DNA of 64,000 bases, from contig NC_056527.1 of NCBI RefSeq assembly GCF_019175285.1, forward strand, positions 106,255,006 to 106,319,005, read 5' to 3'. A program made the translations under genes and the position numbers. The stretch is from Sceloporus undulatus (taxonomy: Eukaryota > Chordata > Lepidosauria > Squamata > Phrynosomatidae). Of the stretch, positions 20,530-31,681 are shown in pieces (position 1 is the stretch's first letter; every line of letters begins with the position of its first letter). The notes below the pieces were generated by a model. The model saw nothing but the letters and a program-made list of their open reading frames with translations. It was not told the origin of the DNA and did no database searches.

Positions 20530-21155
20530 TTATCACACAATGGCTAAATCAGCAATAATTGCGACAATGAAAATAAAAAGCAGCACTTGAGCTACAGTTT
20601 TCGATGTTACCAAACTAGTCGCACAATTAAAAGTAATACCGCAATAGAGTTTCGCAGACATCCATAAATGAATTGTTATCAAGTCATAATTGATTGTTTT
20701 GCGTGTGCACCGTTTCGGCACGACAGCACGTGTCTAGAAATCATGTTCCTGGCCACACAGAATAAACACAGAATAAATACAGTTTAAAAAAATAATATAG
20801 CAGTTTCCACTGTTAACAAAATTGTGCTTCATAGCTTGAAGGAAGACTGAAATCCACAGTGAAACCATTAGTGGCAATGAGAATGGATTCCAACCACCGC
20901 AATGCCTTCTGGTTATCTTTACTTGCTTTTGCAATACAGTAGTGGTAATGAAGTGCGATTGAGTATCAGACTATCACAATCGTGCTTCATTTTCGCTATC
21001 GTAAATTATTTCACAGGAGTTCTCCGTGAATGCTTTGTTGCTGGAGCATGACAGATTATTCACGGGTGTATGCGACATCATGCGATAATCTTCCACACAA
21101 TCACACGATTTAGCCAGGATTATGGCTTTCTTTTCCTTCTTCCTCCCTCCCTCGT
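20530..21155. mobile_element. MITE-like element, family T, long copy
   Basis: It opens with 'attatcacacaatggctaaatc' and closes with 'gtgtgataatctc'. Internal inverted motifs include 'aatcacacgatttagcc' near the right end against 'acaatggctaaatc' at the left. There is no transposase ORF. Confidence 0.5.
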
Positions 21156-21159
21156 GTGA

Positions 21160-21300
21160 TAATCTCCAGAGAGAAAGATTTCCCTTGAGAATCTTAAAGC
21201 TCTGGCAGGTTTGTATGGGGAGATATGGTCCTTCAGATAGTCTGGGATAGTATAAGGCTTTATAGGTCATGAACAACACTTTCATGACCATTGTGTTACA
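21160..21300 (+). mobile_element. LINE-like 3' repeat, right part
   Basis: 'ggcaggtttgtatggggaga' and 'ggctttataggtcatgaaca' follow the order seen in the common GC-rich retroelement UTR. It continues 20,155-20,282. Confidence 0.4.
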
Positions 21301-22139
21301 TGAAACTATTAATAGTTTAGTTGTTCCCAGAAATGAACTAGTAGCTTTACGGTAACTTTATGCAAAGTAATAGCCTTATTTTTCCCCAACCAGTCAGCAT
21401 CATTTTATTCCTCCCATCCACATTCCTAAGCACTTCAGTTATTGGAGTTTTATGTTTGTGCCTATGTTCTTCAGTCTCCTTGTTCTTCATTAATCAAATT
21501 TGTGAAGCAAAAATAAAAGCTCAGTTGTGCCTGAAGTTTAGTTTGAATTAAGAGAGTGATTCATTCTTAAATATATATATACATATAATTGAGGAACATA
21601 CTGTCTCACAAGTTTTTCATTTAGCAAAACCAAAAGACAGAGATACTTCTTTGTTTCAGGAGACCAGCTGACCTCAAGTGTCTCAAGAACCTAAGGATGG
21701 GCTTGGTAGGTCAGAATGTTATTCCAAATTATGTTTTTAATTCAGCTCTTTTTGCAGGCAATTAAGGTTAAAAAACCTACTTCTTCCCTTCCTTCCTTTT
21801 ATACTCACAATGAGTGCATTTGCACTGTACAAAAGAGACATTGTTTGTGTTTTGTTTAAGCCACAAATTGCATGGCAAATGACCAGATAAACCACAGCTT
21901 GACTTTTTCCATTTGTCAAGGTAGGCAACTGGGAAAACAAGCCACACTTGGGGTTTCTGATGTCATATAAAGTCATTGCCTACACCAGCTATAGTTTATA
22001 AACAGTTGATAGATGATAGACAGTAGTTTGCAATTGGTTAACGAACCATGGTTTGGTGTGAAAGGTAGGTATGAACATCACAACATGCCAGATTTCAACA
22101 ACACCATGGTTTGTGAAAACATAGTCAGTAAGCCTGTGA
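21301..22139. other. Intergenic, nothing recognised
   Basis: AT-rich, with reading frames of up to 79 codons but no domain. A short (TA)n run lies at 21,571-21,589. Confidence 0.45.
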
Positions 22140-22347
22140 GTTAGACCAAGCTAAGACCAGTAGACCTGGGACTAGGGTTTGATTTCCAGCTCAGCCATGA
22201 AAACCCATTGGGCGACCTTGGGTAAGTCACACTCTCTCAGCCTCAAAGGGAAGCAAAGGCAAACTGCACTCTGAAGAAACTGCCAAGAAAAACCTGTAGC
22301 CTTTGGGTCACCATAAGTTGGAAATAACTTGCAGGCACACAACAACA
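22140..22347 (+). mobile_element. Sauria-type SINE, head diverged
   Basis: 'gggtttgatttccagctcag', 'attgggcgaccttgggtaag' and the tail 'cttgcaggcacacaacaaca' are present. The first 30 bp are poorly conserved. Confidence 0.8.
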
Positions 22348-22667
22348 AATACTGTTGTCCTTCATTATGCATAAAACAAAGAAGTGCTAATGTAAGACAT
22401 TATTTTTGTTGTGTCAAACTATTAATATGTGAAAAGGTTGAGCATAAGAGGTTTTTATTTTTATTTTTTACATTGCTGTTTCGCCAGCATCAGTTCCTAA
22501 GAAACAGGAACTTTTTGTACCATCTGCCCAATGAGGCCTAAAATATTCAAAGAACAGAGCATAAGGAAACACGATTAGAAGAAATGTTAAAAGAGGCCTT
22601 TGCTGTTGCCTAATTTTACCTTGCAAAATCACTAAAGAAATAATTAAGTGGACCAGGAGACTTTGGG

Positions 22668-23085
22668 GTTATTCAGACTCTTGTTTTTTATTTTAGCACA
22701 ACTATGCAAATAATATCATTTACACATTCCGGGTTCACACTTTTTTTAAAATCAGAATCGCATCTATCCGCATCTCTGCAAATTCTATTGTTCACGTGTA
22801 TCAGCACTCCGAATAAAGATGGAGTCAATTATTTGGATGTCTTTGAAACATGTTCAAAGGTTGCAGAATTTTATCCCGGTTTATCCTGGGTCTGTTTGCT
22901 TTGGTTATTCACACAGCTGAAACTTTTAGGAAAACTCAGGGGGGAAAAACCAAGATCGATTATCCCAGTTAAGTTGTGTTTTTTTTGGCAGCCCCCCCAC
23001 CCCTGCAAACTTAATCAGAAGCATTCGAAATGTATATAAACAACAAAGAAGTTATTCAGATGGTGAAAATAATCCAGGATGAATC
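22668..23085. mobile_element. MITE-like element, family R (TTATTCACAC ends)
   Basis: 'ggggttattcagactcttgt' leads to 'ttattcagatggtgaaaata'. The body carries 'cgaataaagatggagtcaat' and 'aagatcgattatcccagtt'. A homologous copy in opposite orientation begins near 23,470, and another lies at 51,787-52,190. Confidence 0.5.
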
Positions 23086-23469
23086 TGGGATGGCAATTGG
23101 AGGGAAAGCAGAGGATGCAAAGGGGAGGGAATCTGAAACTTCCCGAAGGCACACGACACATGGACATACACACACAGGTTGACAGAATATGTGAACGCTG
23201 CCGACAGTTTTGTTTTTTTAAAGAGGAGGGGAAAGCACCCATTCCATTGGCCAATGGTTTTGGACACGTCACCTTTGACAAAAGCAGAAGTGAATTTGAT
23301 TGACAACAAAGGAGGCTCCATCTTAAAGTGCTACTGCAAATGTGAACTTCAGCAGCGCAAATAGCATTGATCAAGGTAAAGGCTAGTGGGAACTTCTTTC
23401 CAGGGAGATTCAGTACCGACTTAGCGAATTTGACCCGGTTCCACCCAGGGCAAATGCCTCAGTAAGAAT
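23086..23469. other. Unique spacer between two opposed family R copies
   Basis: It contains a dyad 'ccattggccaatgg' that is also two overlapping CCAAT boxes, and 'acacgtcacc', an E-box/CRE-like site. No exon can be shown, so promoter function is a guess. Confidence 0.3.
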
Positions 23470-23995
23470 GGGGCCTTAGGGTTTTTCTCAAGTTTATCTA
23501 AAAGATTCAGATTCTGAGCTGTGCAAAATAACTGATGCGAACAGACCTGGGATAAACTGGGATAAAACTCTGCATGCCTTGAACATGCTTCAAATATATC
23601 TACATCATCAATTCCATCTTTATTTGAGTGCTGATACCTATGAGCAACTGAACTCACAGAGATATGCAGAGATGAGGTTCCATGGTGTGAACAACAAACC
23701 TGGAATGTGTGAGTGAGATTATTTGCATAGTCGCACCAAAAACAAGGTGTGAATGACCCATTATTCACACAGCCAACAATGTGAAGGAAAACTTGGGGGG
23801 GGGGGAGAGGACGAGATCAATTATCCCGTGTTAAGCGTTATTGTTTTGTGTGTGTGTGTGTGTGTGTGTGTTACTGTTTTTTGCAGCTCTATCCCCACAA
23901 ACTTAATTGAATGCATTCGAAATCCACATGAACAACAAAGATTCAACCCACATTCAACCAGGATTATTTTCACTGTCTGAATAATCCCTTGGAAG
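23470..23995. mobile_element. MITE-like element, family R, opposed copy
   Basis: 'gggataaactgggataaaac', 'caattccatctttatttgag', 'gatcaattatcccgtgttaa' and 'ggattattttcactgtctga' pair with the copy at 22,668. A (TG)n tract at 23,847-23,871 interrupts it. Confidence 0.5.
23847..23871. repeat. (TG)n microsatellite
   Basis: About 12 TG units inside the family R copy. Confidence 0.9.
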
Positions 23996-24244
23996 TAATG
24001 CCTAATAATAGCAGCTGGAGAAGCCAAGCCAGCCAAAGTCCAGGGGCTAAACATAGTAGCCTCCTTATACAGTTGACAATGGGAGCGATGAAGAAAGAAT
24101 CCCTCTCTTTCAGTTTTCTCACTCTCGGACACACCCAAAGACATAGATGCCAACTCTCAGTCTGGGGCGTGTGGACTTGACTTCAGGAAGAGCTGCAATG
24201 AGGCACAGATTCAGGAAAATACATTCCTGCTAGACAGAGAAACA

Positions 24245-24263
24245 TATATATATATATATATAG
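24245..24263. repeat. (TA)n microsatellite
   Basis: About 9 TA units. Confidence 0.85.
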
Positions 24264-24344
24264 TTATGATCTCATTCCAAAGCTGAAGTGCAGCTAGAAC
24301 AGCCACTGGAGTGGAAGCAGCTGTCTAGGCAGCCAGAATATCAT

Positions 24345-24720
24345 TGCTTCCAACATTTCAGACATGAAAACTGGGACCCATGTGGCCAAGCATCATCTGA
24401 ATGTGTTCAAATTAACCAACACTCTTAAAGAGCAAGAACACAAAAGTTAACAGAGGCTGCAGCAGTTTGCTTTTGACTGAGCCTACTGGGAAGGACTCTA
24501 TGCCTTCTTCTCCCTCTAATGCATTGAGTGCACACTACTTTTGCACTTTAAACTCAGTTTGCAGCAACTGAGGTAGGCTGAGATCAAAGGGAGAAAGTGG
24601 GAGAAGGAGAAAGAACCTGGAATATTTAAAAGGAGCTGAGTAAGTAGGAAAACGGGATAAATTGTGATCGTCCCTGTCAAATTGGAACAGTTGGAAGGTA
24701 TGGCTTATCCTCAGATTGTT
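24345..24720 (-). mobile_element. Family Q copy, minus orientation
   Basis: The plus strand shows 'acatgaaaactgggacccat', 'gcagcagtttgcttttgact', 'gagaaagtgggagaaggaga' and 'gtccctgtcaaattggaaca', the reverse of the order seen at 47,425-47,775. It is nearly complete, about 375 bp. Confidence 0.55.
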
Positions 24721-25254
24721 CTGTAAGGTGGAAAGGGCATCAGCCATTCCTCAGGGATGTCCTTACTGCCAAGGAGGACAAGGCACCACAAAATGTAGGC
24801 CACTCAAGAAAATGGTAGGACATAACCTTTTCATGCCTGAAAAGAAGAAGGCCCACCCTTTATCCACCATCATCCAAAGGGAGAGATGGGCAGGTCAACT
24901 CCATCGCCTGAAGAAGAAGGGCCCTCCCTCCAATCCATCTGCCGTGGTCCAGGCATCAGAGAGAGAGAAGATCTGCTGGACTTTTCCTCTTCCCCACTGC
25001 CATTCCCTTCTCCTTCTGTGTCTTGTCTTTTTAGATTGTAAGCCTGAGGGCAGGGAAATGTCTAATTTTAAAAAATGTAAGTCGCTCTGATAAATAAAAG
25101 CTAAAAATACTCATAGAGATATAAATTCATGTTTCTTAGTCATGCTCAAAATGGAGGGCATTGAGGAATTCATCTTGAACTAAAGTCTGAAATGTAGGGC
25201 ATGTCCTGGAAAAGGAAGCAATCTGGTCACTCTGACCATTCCTTCAATAGATGC
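24721..25254. other. Intergenic, LINE-type tail
   Basis: 'ttgtaagcctgagggcaggg' and 'taagtcgctctgataaataa' (25,036-25,098) look like a LINE 3' end with AATAAA-type sequence. A 124-codon plus-strand frame (24,716-25,090) overlaps it and has no domain. Confidence 0.4.
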
Positions 25255-25680
25255 TTCACTCAAACTGTAGATGGAGATACTTCTGGCCGCAGCTGAGTTC
25301 TTCAAGCAAGGAGGTCCTCTGAGCCTAGTACAGAGCTACACATGCCGTCCAATATTTCGCAGAGGAAAACTGCAGCATGTGAGGCCAAGCTACCTCAGAA
25401 TGTGGTCAAACAGTAAGTTATGGAAACACAAGCTAAGAGAGGCTGCAGCAGTTTGCTTTTGCTGGAACCTAATGGGAAAGGCCAGATTCTTTTCCCTATG
25501 CTCCCCTGTGATAAGCTAATTGAAATAAGCTGAGAACAAAGAAGGTAGGTACAGAGAGATGAGAGAAAAACTGGTAGGTGAAAAAAGTAGATGAAAAAGT
25601 GGGGTGACAGAGGATAAATGTGGACTGTCCCCTACCAAATTGGTACAACTGATGTGTTGCAAAGTATGAGGATGGAGTGG
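25255..25680 (-). mobile_element. Family Q copy, minus orientation
   Basis: 'gcagcagtttgcttttgctg', 'tgggaaaggccagattctt' and 'gtcccctaccaaattggtac' match the copy at 24,345. Both copies lie in the same orientation about 500 bp apart. Confidence 0.5.
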
Positions 25681-25793
25681 AAGGCTGTTTCACCACAAAC
25701 ATTACACATTTAATCAAAAGCCTGGGCTGCTTATGTTGGTCAGACCTGACAAAGGCCCCAAACAGACTTGTACTTTGTGCCAGCCTAGGGCTG

Positions 25794-25833
25794 AAAGTAG
25801 GGCTGGGCATCCACATGCGCCCAGCCCTACTTT
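25794..25833. repeat. Perfect 15 bp hairpin
   Basis: AAAGTAGGGCTGGGC and its exact complement are separated by 10 bp. It lies in a MITE-like stretch that begins 'ggccccaaacagac' at 25,754. Confidence 0.8.
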
Positions 25834-26449
25834 TGCCACCCGTGTGCCATGTTAGCGTGCGTCCATCCACATGGGGCACGCCATGATGATGCATGGGCGT
25901 TGGAGTGCTCAAACGGCACTTCACGCAAGGGGCATCATCATGGCACACAAGCTCCATAATGGCAGCTTCTTTTTGCTCCCAAGAGGGAATGGATCGTTGC
26001 TGCAGTGTATGGTCATCACAGCAATGATCTGAGGCAAAAAGTCGTGGCTGCAGGCTGCCCGTCTGTTGAGCCCCAAAGTCTCCAGATGCACACATTTTGA
26101 GAGGAGTATCACACACACACATTATAAGCAGTACCTTTCCCCCCACTCCCTGCTAACTTGTATGTGTGCCCAGCACGTCCCATGAACAACAGCTGTGTTC
26201 AGTCATCTCTCCAAAGCGGAAACTCCTCAGCAAGTGAGCGAGAATTTCCATCGGGTGACTATCCTCCGCCCTTTTCTTTCTAGCCAAATTTCAGTTCTAT
26301 CCACTGGGAAGGAGAGAGGAAAAAAGGAGAGAGGTTTCACCAGGCAAAACAGTTCCCTGGCCTCTTTCCTATTTTACCCACAAGTCAGATAGACTGGAAA
26401 GCAGTGATTTTGCCCTGGATCTAATGGCAACCTGAATATGAATATGTGT

Positions 26450-26688
26450 CCTGTGTGTATGTGCCTTCTAATTGCCTGTCGACTTATGGTGATTCCATGA
26501 ATTTCATTGAGTTTAGGCAAGGTATTCTCAGAGGTGGGTTTGCCAGTTTATTCCTCTGAAATGCAGCCTGCAGCATCTGGTATTCATTGGTGATCTCCTA
26601 TCCAAATACAGGTACTAACCAGGCCTAACTCTGTTTAGCTTCCAAGATCTGACAGAATCTGATGCCTTTAGGGTATTTAGGCCCCTAA
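26450..26688 (-). mobile_element. 5S rRNA-derived SINE
   Basis: The minus strand has the 5S-like sequence 'tggaagctaaacagagttag', 'cctggttagtacctgtattt' and 'gataggagatcacc' (boxes A to C). It is followed by 'cagaggaataaactggcaaa' and the tail complement of 'gtgccttctaattgcctgtc'. It appears full length. Confidence 0.8.
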
Positions 26689-26904
26689 ATCCCATTATTT
26701 TTCAAGACAAATGCAATGTCTGGAGGATTATGAGAAAATGAACAAGTTGGTAGATTCAGCCTTGAGGATATTTATAGCCTGCCTATTCCTTCACTGAAAT
26801 GATGCTCAAGCCTTTTCCAGATGGCATTATTTTGGGTTTCTGCTCCAAAGTTGCAAGTCTGAATGATCTTCCAAGTTTAGGTATGGTGTCTAGAACTATA
26901 TGGC

Positions 26905-27530
26905 CGCATTCCCACTATGATAAAGTGAATTGCTATTGCTAATCAGGTTATATGACTGTTGCTCCCATTTGAAATCGGTTCCAATCTTACTGTGATCAGT
27001 TTCAATCGCGATGTAAGGCAATCACAAAAAAACCCGCTCTTTCCTGACACTAGTCCTTTGGTGATTCTTTTGAAAAGAATTGATTCCAAAGTGTGTTCAA
27101 CAAGTGGGAACAACGGATCTGAATCACATCATTCTGGAGGGTGAGGACTAATGGCAGAGAGGTGTTTACCATTTTCCCTCCTCAGTTTTTGGTAGATCCA
27201 CCATCCCCCACCCCCCCCTCATTGTTGCCTTTATGTTTGTGGTGTGACCTATGGGCATATGATTTTTTAAAAATTGATAGAAGATTCAATTCATTGGTTT
27301 TGCAATTATTTGCAATTACCCGGCAATGCACAGATGTTTGACATGCATTTTGAAGTGGCGCAAACTAGTGAGGATGACAATCATGCCAAAAAAGAAGTGA
27401 TTACACGGGGATAATGAAAAGATCCGCTTTCATAGTGGGAATGATGGACCTTTTGGAATCAATTTACCAATACGGAGTGAAGGCAAATTGCAAACCGGTT
27501 TAAATGTAAGTGGGAATGAGCCCCCAATGT
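26905..27530. mobile_element. MITE-like element, family U (GGCC.CATTCCCAC ends)
   Basis: The left end is TGGCCGCATTCCCACTATGA and the right end is 'gtgggaatgagccccc', imperfect inverted ends. The inside repeats 'atcgcgatg', 'aagtgggaaca' and 'catagtgggaatgatgg'. A related element with better ends is at 50,070-50,473. Confidence 0.55.
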
Positions 27531-27534
27531 GTAT

Positions 27535-28090
27535 ATAGAAAAACAGAAGTCAGTGACAAGCAGGTTTCTATGTAGAAGATGCTGTTCAAAAATGCAACTC
27601 CCTTCTTACACGTAGTTTAAAATATTGTTTTCCAGAAGAAGCTTAATCACTTGTTTCCACCAGATGTAAAAAGCAGAATCATGAAATATGTGGCCCTCCA
27701 GATCCAAAGGGCAAACTCTGCAAAGGATGAGGCATATAGAGTGGCCCACTGGATATGGTTGAACTGTTACTTCCTTCAAGCTCAGCCAGCACCATCAAAA
27801 GTGAAGGGTGGTGGGAGATGCAGTGTAGCATCATCTGAGAAACCAAAAATGTTAACAATTAAGGTTTTATCAAGAGAAAGGAATGAAATTAAAAGAAAAA
27901 ACAAAAACAAATGTACACTCCTACAATGGACAAGACGATCTAGCTTCTATTTTTGTGAGGGGAGTTAAAACCCCAAAAGACCCATTAAGGCTTCTACAGA
28001 TCCAAAGTACACACAATTGAGTCTGCCTTGTATGTTTCTGGATGTGTGGCTGCTTTGAACATGCCTCTGTAACCTGTCTTTAAAGCGAAC
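27535..28090. other. Intergenic with MITE scrap
   Basis: 'tatgtggccctccagatcca' (27,689-27,708) is the end of the common 'ggccctccagatg' repeat. Reading frames lack domains. Confidence 0.4.
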
Positions 28091-28093
28091 ATA

Positions 28094-28352
28094 TACAGTG
28101 AGTCCGCGCCATACATGGGCTCCTTATAGGCAGCTTTCAGCATATACTGAAGCTAACTGGGAAATGTGTGCACGCACTGCGCGCAAACATTGCAGCATGG
28201 CAAGCATGAGTCACATTATATCCAATGGGGCTCATGAATTGTGCACGTGGCCGCATGGCGAGCATGAACCCCATTGGTTATACATTATTTGCTTTACCTG
28301 GGGTGGTGGTGGTCTGGAACAGATCCCCGTGTAAAGCAAAGGCCCACTGTAG
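28094..28352. mobile_element. MITE with CAGTGAGTCCG / GGCCCACTG ends
   Basis: TACAGTGAGTCCGCGCCATA at the left, and 'gtaaagcaaaggcccactgta' class sequence at the right. TA flanks both sides. It is close to a group of Tc/mariner MITEs but has an interior different from the 252-475 family. Confidence 0.6.
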
Positions 28353-28375
28353 TGGTTTGAGTATATCTAGGGTCC

Positions 28376-28505
28376 AAAACACACTGCAGAAATAAATCTA
28401 GTTTGAAATGGCTTTAACTGCCCTGGCTCGGTGCTAAGGAATCCTGGGAACTGTAATTTATTGTGGCAGTAGAGCTCTCTGACAGACAAGGCTAAATGTC
28501 TCACA
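28376..28505. mobile_element. Family A MITE, left half only
   Basis: It runs from 'acactgcagaaataaatcta' to 'ctctgacagacaaggctaaa'. It is cut off at 28,506, where a piece of 5S-derived SINE begins. Confidence 0.65.
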
Positions 28506-28560
28506 AATCTTCCAAGATCAGATGGGAATCTGGTGCCTTTGGGGCATTTAGGCCCCTAAA
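28506..28560 (-). mobile_element. 5S rRNA-derived SINE, 5' end fragment
   Basis: Plus strand 'cttccaagatcagatgggaat', then 'ctggtgcctttggggcattt', is the complement of the SINE's first 50 bp. Confidence 0.6.
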
Positions 28561-28769
28561 TCCTATCATTTCCCAGGACAAATGCTAGGTTTTGGGGATT
28601 ATAGGAAATTGAACAGGTTGCTAGATTCCAAAGATATGGCATGGCTCTGAGTGCTAGGCTAAAAAAAATAAAATTAAGGAGGGACCAGAGTTAGCATCAG
28701 GAGCAAGCTTTGTTGGGTCCTTCTCAAGTGTGTTAGGATGCCAGATGCTGACTGACATCAGTCCTAGTA

Positions 28770-28985
28770 ATAATAACATGTCACCTGTCAATTTATGGCA
28801 ATACCATGAATGTCACGGGGTTTTTTAGGCAAGGAATACCGAGAGGTGGTTTGCTATAGCTTTTCTCTGAGATATAGCCTAGAGCACTTCATGCTCCCAG
28901 GTGGTCTCCCTTCCATTTGCTAGCTAGGCCTGACCTTGCTTAGTTTCCAAGATCAGACAGGATCTGGTGCCTTCTGGGTATCTGC
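28770..28985 (-). mobile_element. 5S rRNA-derived SINE
   Basis: The clearest 5S resemblance in the window. The minus strand reads 'gatcttggaaactaagcaag', 'gtcaggcctagctagcaaat', 'gggagaccacctgggagcat' and 'gtgctctaggctat'. Vertebrate 5S has the same order (…GGAAGCTAAGCAGGGTCGGG…GGGAGACCGCCTGGGAATAC…GTGCTGTAGGC). The tail is degenerate. Confidence 0.85.
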
Positions 28986-28989
28986 ACTC

Positions 28990-29485
28990 CTGCACCAAAA
29001 AAAAATTGTATATGCAAAATCGCAAAAGATTAATCATTCTCTCCAGAGTGATGAAATGCTCTCCTTAGGGGAGAGAACTCTGACATGTTTTTGTAGCTAA
29101 GAGGTGAGCAATCTGGTACTCTTCAGAAGTGTTGTACTAAACCTCCTATAAGTCCCAGCAGAATGGTTTAGAACAGATTTTGCATCACACCACATACGGT
29201 GATCAACTCATCAATGCAAGAATAACTGCGCAACCACCCATGCGTTAGTTACATCCACTGTGAACATCACTATCAGTTTGTACCTGATGAATTTCAATAG
29301 CTTCCTGCCCCGCTGATTTCAAAGCACAGTACAACTATCTGCCAACTGAGGCAACACTCCATATATCTATCAGAACGGGCTGTAGGCTACGAAAACTTTA
29401 TGTCACATAAAAACTGTTTGATGCTGCTCCTACATGTCTTCTGGCTGAATTACGGATGAGTTTCCCCGCAGAAACAAAAGATCAC
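28990..29485. other. Intergenic, nothing recognised
   Basis: No repeat and no exon recognised; it lies just beyond the predicted MYADM polyadenylation site. Confidence 0.4.
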
Positions 29486-29509
29486 AGCAGCTGATTGTAT
29501 CATTGTGTC

Positions 29510-29515
29510 TTTATT
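29510..29515 (-). promoter_or_regulatory. Candidate polyadenylation signal of MYADM
   Basis: AATAAA on the minus strand, followed by 'gctgctgtgatcttttgttt'. A second AATAAATAAA lies about 15 bases upstream. RNA evidence would be needed to choose between them. Confidence 0.45.
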
Positions 29516-29835
29516 TTATACACATATATTTATTTATTTGCATTTTTTTTAAAAAAACAACCATAAACTCACAAACAACAGCACCGCAGTTAGGGTGAGA
29601 CAGAGTTAACAATAAGTGGGGAGAAAAGGCATATATTTCTGTCTATGCTACATAACACTTAGGGAAGTATAAAAAAGGCAAATGATGAGAAAAAGTATGA
29701 TAAATTCATTACTAAAAATACATAAAACTAAAAGCCTAGCGCTGAACTGATAAGAGGAGAACGTCATTGTCACTGAGGCCACAGTGTGAAGAACAAATAT
29801 TGTTTAATGTGAAGTCGAATATTATTTAAGTCAGC

Positions 29836-29963
29836 CTTCCCCATCCAGGGGCCCTTCAGAAGTGCTAGACTACAACTTTAATAAGACCGTAGTCGATATA
29901 ACTAGCTGTAAACTCATGCGCACTGTAACCAGAAACATCTGGAGAGCACCAGGCTGAGAAAGA
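29836..29963. mobile_element. Repeat of the 'ggccctccagatg' family, diverged
   Basis: 'cagccttccccatccagggg' at the left pairs loosely with 'catctggagagcaccaggct' at the right. It is the only repeat seen in the MYADM 3' UTR. Confidence 0.45.
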
Positions 29964-30992
29964 CTTCCCCCCATTCTCTCCCCAGGGATAGTTTATTTGT
30001 TTCAAATACTGAATCAGCACCCCAAAATAGGCCAGAGTTACATATGTAACACTTCACTGAACACATGCATTTCAATTATGCTATTTTCCCCCCTCCATCA
30101 AGACAAAACTAAAGCAGATGTCTCAAAGACATTCATGGCAGGCAACATATTTAAAAAGAAAAAAGTCAGAAATCAAAGGCAAGGTTAGTTGTCCATAAAT
30201 AATACTGTTTTTAGCATGAGGCACTGCTGCCAGATATTTTACATATTGTAAGTAAGAATTTTTAATTCTTTGGTAAATAACTGAAAGTGCTGTTCCAATG
30301 CTGGTTTTTTTTCCAGCATAGCAATGGTTGCATGATTGCTTTAAGGCCTTGAAGTTCAATAATAATTTCAGGGTTCCCCCCCCCCTCAACTGAACACTGT
30401 TTATCATCTAAATCTAACTGGAAGCTACTTGCAAATGGAAAAAACAGTCAGCTTTTCTTCAAGATGTCAACAGTCACATCAGCCCATCAGGGAATTATAT
30501 GGCTTTCTTTTTCAGCCAGCTGGTAGCCAAAATGAATGAGCTGACTTTGCTCTCTCACTAAGCAGGCATGACTTTTTATTCCCTGTCCATTCCAATGAAG
30601 TCTACATGTTAACAAAATCACCTCATTGCAGATCTTTACATTCATTAAGGACTAACGATACATTCAATAACGCCTAAGAATAAACACTGTCCTTCTTCAA
30701 AGTGAGAAGATATTCTCATTGCCTTTAAGGCTATTAACAAGGAAGGTTTTCCCCCCTATTGTCAGACAAACCTGTTCATTAAAAAGGAGTTCTCTCAGCT
30801 CTTCTTTCCTTTAAGTAGAGGAAGGCTACGGCATTCTCTTATGCCCTCTCAGCCCAAACTAGGGTCCCCTATCCATTGGAAAGATTACTCAGTGGTGCTG
30901 CTTGCTAGTACTGTACACACATATGAATAAGCTGAATATCTCTCCCCCCCCCCCCCAGACTAACAACCATTAAAGAATGCAGTGGCCTCAAC

Positions 30993-31002
30993 NNNNNNNN
31001 NN
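30993..31002. other. Assembly gap, 10 N
   Basis: Ten unknown bases, a typical placeholder for a gap of unknown size. Confidence 1.
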
Positions 31003-31681
31003 AAAGAAGAATCATGAAGGGCTAAAGGTGATTAAATATAGGGATAGTGAAGCAACATATGTACAATGAAAGAGAAAAGAATGCCTGTGAGCTAAGCAAC
31101 CAATGTGTAAGGAGGATTTGGGAAATGTTTGAATTTGCTGAGATGCAGCAAACGAAATATCGTGAGATTCCCCTTCATTCAAGAATAGCAGTCCCTGAAC
31201 ATGCACTGGTGTTACAGGCAATGTGTGCATCCATGCACTCTGTTCTTCTACCTCCATCCTATCTCAAATTATGAATCTCCCAAATGTATCTACACCATTT
31301 TCAGGGTCAGTAAAATAAGGCACAGGAGCATCCAAAAACAATGAAGGGGCAAAGACACACAGGGAAAGAGCATTCATGCAGTTTTAACTGTGTGATGGTG
31401 GAGAAAAGTCTGAGTGCACAACAAGCTAAAAACATGAGAACATGGAAAAGACGCATGGGTTATAGAGAAGGCAGAAAAAAGGAATGTACAAACAGAAGGG
31501 GTAAAGAATGGGAAGGATCATAGGACGAGAAAGAGAGAAACACAGAAAGAGACAAGGGGAAAGCAGCAAAAATGATACTTCTTTCTCCTTCTGTTGTTGT
31601 TCCCTCTCCCCTCCTCTGTATTTTTCTTTCCTCCCCATTGGACCTTCTCTGCCCTGACTCTTGATTCCACCGGCCAACCAT

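Larger units (their letters stand above)
29490..31681 (-). other. MYADM: Probable MYADM 3' UTR
   Basis: The coding region ends at 31,682. The next 2.2 kb has no strong reading frame and only one recognisable repeat (29,836-29,963). On the minus strand an AATAAA lies at 29,515-29,510, with GT-rich sequence about 25-45 bases beyond it, as expected at a cleavage site; cleavage near 29,490 is inferred. Mammalian MYADM also has a long 3' UTR. A 10-base N gap lies inside (30,993-31,002). Confidence 0.5.

Noticed and set aside
25496-26146. 216-codon minus-strand reading frame
   Set aside because: It spans a family Q repeat, a MITE hairpin and unique DNA, with no domain and no splice context.
28770-28985. 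A functional 5S rRNA gene
   Set aside because: Substitutions throughout and continuation into a SINE linker and tail; it is a derived SINE, not a gene.
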